A stretch of 64,000 nucleotides of DNA, from contig WAEK01000006.1 in NCBI GenBank assembly GCA_011634665.1, forward strand, positions 1,496,501-1,560,500, in the 5' to 3' direction. A model generated the notes under the pieces. It was not told where the DNA came from, searched no databases, and worked only from the letters and a program-made list of their open reading frames with translations. Shown here in pieces: positions 58,350 to 64,000 of the stretch. Numbering within the stretch: position 1 is the first letter of the stretch; every line of letters begins with the position of its first letter. Origin of the DNA: Mortierella sp. BCC40632. Taxonomy: Eukaryota > Mortierellomycota > Mortierellomycetes > Mortierellales > Mortierellaceae. A program made the translations under genes and the position numbers.

Positions 58350-59778
58350 CTCACTTTTTTCTTCCTGTGCCTACGACATCGCCCCTTTCCCGAGTAAGAC
58401 CTCGACGGAACATGTAAGAGGCCTCTACCTGTCTCTCTGTATTTGCCATTGTATGTTGAGCATTTTGTGTCCGTGTGTGTAAATGTGTGTGCGTGTATGT
58501 GTATGTGATAGAGCAGAGTGCTGGTTATCTACTCGGTGGTATTTCCATCTTTGAAGGTTGTATTCTTCTTGTTGTCGTTGTTGTCGAGGATGCCTGTTGT
58601 TTGGAGCGAGAGCTCTGACAGATATGACTATTACCTATCGTCTCTCTCTCTCTCTCTGCATGTCTCTCTGTGTGTACGTGTCTTGGATCGGTGAGGGATG
58701 GACGTGTGGAGGCAAAGAGAATTCATCAAGGTCTACATGTAGTTGACTTTTTGCTTTTACTCTTGCTAGAAATCAGTTGCTACTCCAGATCATTGAAGAA
58801 ACACTCTTTGACAAGATTCAGTGGTTGATAATAGTGAGCCATGATTTTCGATGATTCCCCTTCGTGTAGGAGACTTTTTTTTTTTTTTTTTCACCCTAGG
58901 ATTCAATAGGATACATCTGCGCCAAAAGAAGAAAAAAGCTTTTTTTTTTTTTTTTGGTCTTTGGGCAATAAGAGACATTGGAGATGGACATTAAGAAACC
59001 GAGATCCAGGCAAAGACTTTTTTTTTTTCTCACGTCTCTTTTCGCTTTTTCGAGGTCCCATCTATATAGACTCTGGCTGGCTCCTCTTTAGACATGTGAG
59101 CAAAGCATGAGATGTGACCCATTCTCAAGACAACAAAGTGCAACCGTGCTCTTGTCTCCAGCTGTGGAGAAAAGACGGATAGAGATAGAGACAGAGACAG
59201 AGATAGTGAGAGAGAGAATGAGAGGGTGTGAGAGTAAGAGTGAAAGGGATTTCTGCGAATAAAAGAGAAAAAAGCGGGGTTCGTGTCTCATTTTCAATCC
59301 CCCTCCTCCCCTTTGAATATCCAATTCCTCCCACGCGGCGAGAGAAAGAGAGCGAGAGAATGAGCAGGAGTAGGCAAAGTTGCGGGCAGGGCGTGGGAGA
59401 GGAAAGTGTCAGAGGCAGAGGTGCTGAGCGTGGTCGTCTCTTCCGGGATCACCCATGGAGCAGGACAGACCTGCACGGGCTAACAAGGTTCTGACCCGTG
59501 GGGGACTGGGCAGACAGACGGACAGACAGACGGACGAACGAACGGAGGAGACACGGATAGGCGCGGGCGTAGTCTAAATAGAGAGAGAGAGGAGTCTACT
59601 TGCACGGATGATTTCATGATGGCGGCACTTATTGAGCCGCGCGGGGAGAGAGAGAGAAGCTCGCAGAGCAGACACACAGGGGAGATGGTGTCCCCGAAAA
59701 AAAGAGAAAAAAAAAACTACTATATAACCTGCTCATTTTTCTTTGTCCTTTGCTCTCCTTCTTCTTCTTCTTCTCTGA

Positions 59779-61535
59779 ATGACATCGCTCCTCATCCGCA
59801 TCTCTCGCTGCTCATCTCGTGCATCTCCTTCATCCCCGTTTATTACTCGCTCCTCTTCTGCTTTCTTTCCCCGTCCCGTGATCCACTCCACTCGTCTATT
59901 CGCCACCATGCCCTTCGACTCCAAGGTTCCCGGTGTTACCATCCTCGCCAAGGTCACCCCCGAGCAGGCCCAGATCCTCACCCCCGAGGCTCTCCAGTTC
60001 ATTGCTACGCTCCACCGCACCTTCAACGCCACCCGCAAGACCTTGCTCCAGAAGCGTGTCCTCCGTCAGCAGCAGATCGACCAGGGTGTTCTTCCTGACT
60101 TTTTGCCCGAGACCAAGTTCATCCGTGATGACCACACCTGGAAGGGCGCTCGCCCTGCTCCTGGTTTGACCGACCGTCGCGTCGAGATCACTGGACCCGT
60201 CGATCGCAAGATGGTCATCAATGCTCTCAACTCTGGTGCCGCCACCTTTATGGCTGACTTTGAAGGTTCGTTCATTATTTAGTACTGTTGAATGGTTCTG
60301 GGAAGTAGGGGAGTGAGAGTGAGGGAAAGAAAGAATGCAAGTGAAATGTGAGATAGTGACAAAAAAAAAAAAAAAAAGAGAGAGAGAGAAACTCCATTTC
60401 AATGAGACTCAGGAAGAAGAAGAAAATAGTGGAGAGTAGAGAGTAGAGAGTGGAGAGTGGGTCCCAGTGATCAAAGAGACTGGATACCTCGTACGATGAA
60501 AATGATGGCAGAAGAGAACAGAATCATGATTGTGCAAAAAAAAAAAAAAAAAAAGTGAAGGCGAGCAGGCAGGAATCGGAGCAGGAGCCAAGGAAAAGCA
60601 CGAGCTATACACGAGCGAGGCCAGAAGGAAAGGAACGCGCAGGACAAGGCAAAGAGACGTATGCATGTGGATAGGGCAAGGGAACCATTGCCATTAAAGA
60701 GAGAATGGCCCGGTGAGATCGCGTCTGTGTCCGTGTGTGTGTGAGAGAGAGAGAGGAAAGGATCTGGGACTGGCTTTTTTTTTTTTTTTTTTTTACTCTG
60801 ACTCGGTGGAATGGAGTCTAAATAGCTATTCTTGTTACTTTAACTCATCTCCTGGCCGGGTCCTGCCATGAGAGAGAAAGAGGAGTCTCTGCAGCCAGCA
60901 GGGATGCACAGGAGACCGGTCCTGAGCTGGAGCGAATCAGGAGCGAGACCATGGGCTTTTTTTTATTTTCTGAGAGAGAATAAGAGAGTGAGTGAGAAGA
61001 GGCCGGAAAAAGAAAGAGTGTGGGGTAACGAATGCGTCGGATCTTCTTTTAGAAATGTGCCCATGGAGCACAGGACAAGAGGAAGAGAGAGTGTGTGTGA
61101 GTGAGTGAAAGCGCGAAAGGGAGAGAGAGCGAGAGCGATGCGGAAAGGACAGGGAGTCGGGTATCTCTCTCATTTCTCTCTTGGGCCATATTTGCACGTG
61201 TCAACAGTCAGTCGATCCTAGTCCAAAGGGAATTCTAGGGACCACTCGTTTCTCTCTTCCGCGTCCAGTGACTAAGTCTAGTGTACATTCGTGTATCATC
61301 GATCTTACTCTTCTTTTGTCCGATGAAAAATAGATTCCAACGCCCCTACCTGGGAGAACAACATCAGTGGCCAGATCAACATGAAGGATGCCATCCACCA
61401 GCGTATCTCCTACACTGCTCCCAACGGCAAGCAGTACAACATCCGCAAGGATGGCAAGGTTGCCACTCTTATTGTCAGGTAACCCAACAAATCCCCACGC
61501 CCACGGCTCTTCCATTACTAAAGCCAACACTCCTG

Positions 61536-61568
<33 letters not shown>

Positions 61569-62784
61569 TTACTCAACGGAATACTGACTCATCTTTGTCC
61601 TTTCTCTCTTTCTTTTTCTTCTTCTCTCCTCTTCTCTTCTCTCATACAGACCCCGTGGATGGCACTTGGATGAGAAGCACGTCTTGATCGATGGCCAGGT
61701 CACCTCGGGCTCGCTCTTCGACTTTGCTCTCTACTTCTTCCACAACGCCAAAAAGTCGGTCGAGATCGGCTGGGGCCCTTACTTCTACTTGCCCAAGATG
61801 GAGTCGCATCTCGAGGCCCGTCTCTGGAACGATGTCTTCAACCTCTCGCAGGATTACATTGGCATGCCCCGCGGTACCATCCGTGGTACTTGCTTGATCG
61901 AGACCATCATGGCTGCCTTTGAGATGGACGAGTTTATCTATGAGCTCCGTGAGCACTCGGCTGGTCTGAACTGCGGTCGCTGGGACTACATCTTCTCGGT
62001 CATCAAGAAGTTGCGCCAGAACCCCGCCTTTGTCCTCCCCGACCGTGCTGATGTCTCGATGACCACCCCCTTCATGGATGCATATGTCCGTCTGTTGATC
62101 AAGACTTGCCACAAGCGTGGTGTCCACGCTATGGGAGGCATGGCTGCTCAGATTCCCATCAAGAACAACGAGGCTGCCAACAAGGCTGCCATGGACAAGG
62201 TCCGCAACGACAAGCTCCGTGAGGTCAAGGCTGGTCACGATGGTACCTGGGTGGCTCACCCCGACTTGGTCAAGATTGCTCTTGCCATCTTTAACGAGCA
62301 CATGCCTCAGCCCAACCAGCTCCACATCCGTCGTGAGGATGTCCATGTCACTGCCCAGGATTTGCTCAACACCAACGTCAAGGGTGGTAAGATCACCGAG
62401 GCCGGTATCCGTGCCAACGTCTCGGTCTCGTTGATGTACATGGAGGCCTGGTTGCGTGGCGCTGGATGTGTCCCTATCCACAACTTGATGGAGGATGCCG
62501 CTACGGCTGAGATCTCGCGGTCACAGCTCTGGCAGTGGGCTAAGCACCAGGCCAAGACTGACAAGGGTCAGGCTGTCACTGCTGACTACTTGTTGAAGGT
62601 TTTGGATGAGGAAGTTGACAAGTTGGCCAAGGAGATGGGTGAGCAGCGTTTCAAGGCTTCCAAGATTCCCCAGGCCAAGAAGCACCTTGCAGGACAGATC
62701 ACTGGCAAGGACTATGCCGACTTTTTGACCACTCTTCTCTACGAAGACATTGTTGTCCTCGAGGATTTCAAGGCCAAGATCTAA
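59779..62784 (+). CDS. Malate synthase
   Basis: Glyoxylate-cycle enzyme condensing glyoxylate and acetyl-CoA to malate, needed for growth on fatty acids or acetate. Exons 59779-60265, 61334-61478 and 61650-62784 give 588 residues from the first ATG, or 545 from the second ATG at 59908, which is the usual family length. The extension ([20 protein letters not shown] onward, Arg/Ser-rich, no acidic residue) resembles a mitochondrial presequence. Family blocks are [79 protein letters not shown] and [18 protein letters not shown]. Further on are [29 protein letters not shown] and the C-terminal [16 protein letters not shown]. The last three residues, AKI, are a known variant peroxisomal signal. 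Intron 1 is 1,068 bp, with donor GTTCGT. Confidence 0.96.
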
Positions 62785-62813
62785 AGGATAGACTTTTACC
62801 CTTTCTCTCTTCG

Positions 62814-62845
<32 letters not shown>

Positions 62846-63194
62846 TCTCTCTCCATCTTATTGTTTCTATAACACATCATTGTCTTTTGTCTAATCAAGT
62901 CATTGTCATTCAACGCCCTCCATTGCAACAAAAGTGACCCATTGTCCGAAAAGAAAGAAAAAAGAAAAAAAAAAAAAGAAAAAAAAAAAAAAAAAAAAAA
63001 GACGAACATACCAAAAAATCCACCCTTTGGGAGGACTGTACAGCAAATTTTAAATGCAAATAAAAAAAAAAAAAAATAAAAAAAGATATCTTTCTCATTC
63101 TCTCTCATGAAACCATTCTTTCCTCCTTGATTACTACCCAAAGACGATAAATCTTTAATTACGCTGCTGTATTATCTTTGCTTATCTCGTCAAC

Positions 63195-63225
<31 letters not shown>

Positions 63226-63234
63226 CGATCCAAT
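62785..63234. other. Convergent spacer between malate synthase and GH17 gene
   Basis: Contains CT-rich 3' flank (62800-62850), and poly(A) runs at about 62965-63000 and 63063-63075. A TTATCT/TTTAAA-rich tail leads into the GH17 stop. No gene. Confidence 0.6.
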
Positions 63235-63468
63235 CTAGTTGGCAAGGCAATCGGGCAACTTGACCTTGAGACGCTTATCCACGGTCATGAGACCCCAGAA
63301 ACCCTCGACAGGGGATCCGGGCCACATCTTCCAGGGAGCATCAAAGAACTCAAAGTAATAGTACGGCAGATTCTTTTTGTTGGCCTCGCACAACCAAGTA
63401 TCCAGAAAAGTTTGCAACGCAGGGATTGAAGGGATCGACGAGTCTAGAAGAAGAAGAAGAAGAAAAAG

Positions 63469-63565
<97 letters not shown>

Positions 63566-64000
63566 AAGGTAAGAGATTGTCTACAGATTTCTTAAATCGT
63601 TTTTAGACTGCGAGAGAGTAAAAAAGAGAAAGAGAGATATCCAACACTTACTGGTATTGTCACTGGCAGGGAAAGTGGGCCAACCAACTTCAGTCACCCA
63701 GATATCCTTGGGCGTGAGCAGACCTTCGTTTGCATCCTTCCTGACCGTCTCAAGATACTTCCAGAAAAAGGTATTCGCCTGCTCCACAGGAGCTCCCGAG
63801 AAGAAAGGATGCAAGTTGGAACCCACCAAGTCCTCCATGCCCGTCAGAGGAGGTTTGTTGGCCTTTTCAAGATCCGAGGTAAAGACGGGGATATTGGGCT
63901 GACCCTGACTGACCACCCATTGCTTGACCTCTTGCACACATGCCATCAGGACAGAAAGGGGTTGATAGTTGTCGTAAATGACCTCGTTACCGACGGAGAC
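63235..64000 (-). CDS. GH17 glucan 1,3-beta-glucosidase/glucanosyltransferase (3' part)
   Basis: Wall- or surface-located beta-1,3-glucan hydrolase or transglycosylase. The gene continues beyond the window end, so start, signal peptide and N-terminal half are missing. Two exons are visible: from the edge (64000) to 63652, and 63443-63235, joined in phase. Motifs are VSVGNEVIYDNY near the edge with the proton-donor Glu, LVGSNLHPFF, and WVTEVGWPTFPASDNT with the nucleophile Glu, then YYYFEFFDAPWK and VEGFWGLM at the end. These are the standard GH17 landmarks of fungal Bgl2/Scw-type proteins. No serine-rich or GPI tail follows; it ends KVKLPDCLAN. The intron carries poly(A) plus (GA)n. Confidence 0.9.
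63462..63567. repeat. Poly(A) plus (GA)n compound repeat in the GH17 intron
   Basis: An A-rich run of about 40 bp (63462-63503) is followed by GA/GATA dinucleotides to about 63567. On the coding strand this is (TC)n then poly(T) ahead of the 3' splice site. Confidence 0.85.

Larger units (their letters stand above)
56594..59778. other. Gene-poor region with decayed coding-like sequence and malate synthase promoter
   Basis: An open frame of 70 codons at 56860-57072 (MSEQSEQTTSQEF start) matches no family I know. The following 300 bp contain broken stretches with coding-like composition (for example VNAHIELFRPVNHSAVLYSP in one frame), perhaps a relic. Then come (CAA)n at 57544-57590, a CTGACAAG tandem at 57946-57985, (TC)n at 58093-58147, poly(T) at 58874-58892 and 58940-58955, and GA-rich DNA before the malate synthase start. 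Confidence 0.4.

Overview
This is a 64-kb stretch of nuclear DNA from a filamentous fungus. Every gene is interrupted by short GT-AG introns or is a compact single exon. Intergenic and intronic DNA is crowded with (CT)n/(GA)n, (CA)n and poly(A)/poly(T) tracts. The gene set is fungal: BEM3-type RhoGAP, Ufd2, Pbp1/ataxin-2, GH17 glucanase, KP4-like secreted protein and a Hos2/HDAC3-type deacetylase. It also includes genes that are rare or missing in familiar yeasts: methionine synthase reductase, malonyl-CoA decarboxylase and acetoacetyl-CoA synthetase. This points to an early-diverging lineage such as Mortierellomycota or Mucoromycota; the placement is inference. I recognise no rRNA, tRNA or CRISPR array, and no intact transposon.

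Layout, left to right: a 3' exon possibly of mitochondrial ribosomal protein mL50 (1-286, +); UFD2 (721-5245, -, 12 exons), head to head with methionine synthase reductase (5490-8600, +, 6 exons); a PH-Sec7-PH Arf exchange factor (8981-12527, -); mitochondrial ribosomal protein uS7m (13365-14156, -); a class I histone deacetylase (14305-16245, -); a mitochondrial PPR protein (16633-18315, -); a gene-poor gap with a hairpin; BEM3-type PX-PH-RhoGAP (20266-25415, -); a 3.2-kb divergent promoter region; acetoacetyl-CoA synthetase (28605-31317, +); a GLTSCR1-domain protein (31539-33859, -), head to head with DPH5 (34506-35480, +); malonyl-CoA decarboxylase (35901-38984, -); 5.5 kb of simple-sequence-rich DNA leading into a C2H2 factor (44449-45945, +); Pbp1/ataxin-2 (47532-about 52002, +); prolyl aminopeptidase (52272-53623, -); a repeat island (54.3-56.0 kb) beside a KP4-like killer-toxin homologue (56216-56593, +); a gene-poor stretch with decayed sequence; malate synthase (59779-62784, +); and the 3' part of a GH17 glucanase (63235-64000, -).

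Functions group loosely. Acetoacetyl-CoA synthetase, malonyl-CoA decarboxylase and malate synthase all act on short acyl-CoA/C2 metabolism, as expected of a lipid-accumulating fungus. uS7m, the PPR protein and possibly mL50 serve mitochondrial gene expression. BEM3, the Sec7 protein and the glucanase serve polarity, traffic and wall. The genes are not co-transcribed.

Exon structures were built by hand from splice motifs, reading-frame phase and remembered family conservation. For all complete multi-exon models the exon lengths sum to a whole number of codons. The most interesting signals are a fungal methionine synthase reductase whose FAD-stacking tryptophan sits on a 9-nt terminal exon, a malate synthase with two start codons that would give mitochondrial and peroxisomal forms, the KP4-like gene beside a TGACC/TTAACC minisatellite, and a GC-AG intron in malonyl-CoA decarboxylase. 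I did not find a clearly new multi-gene system.
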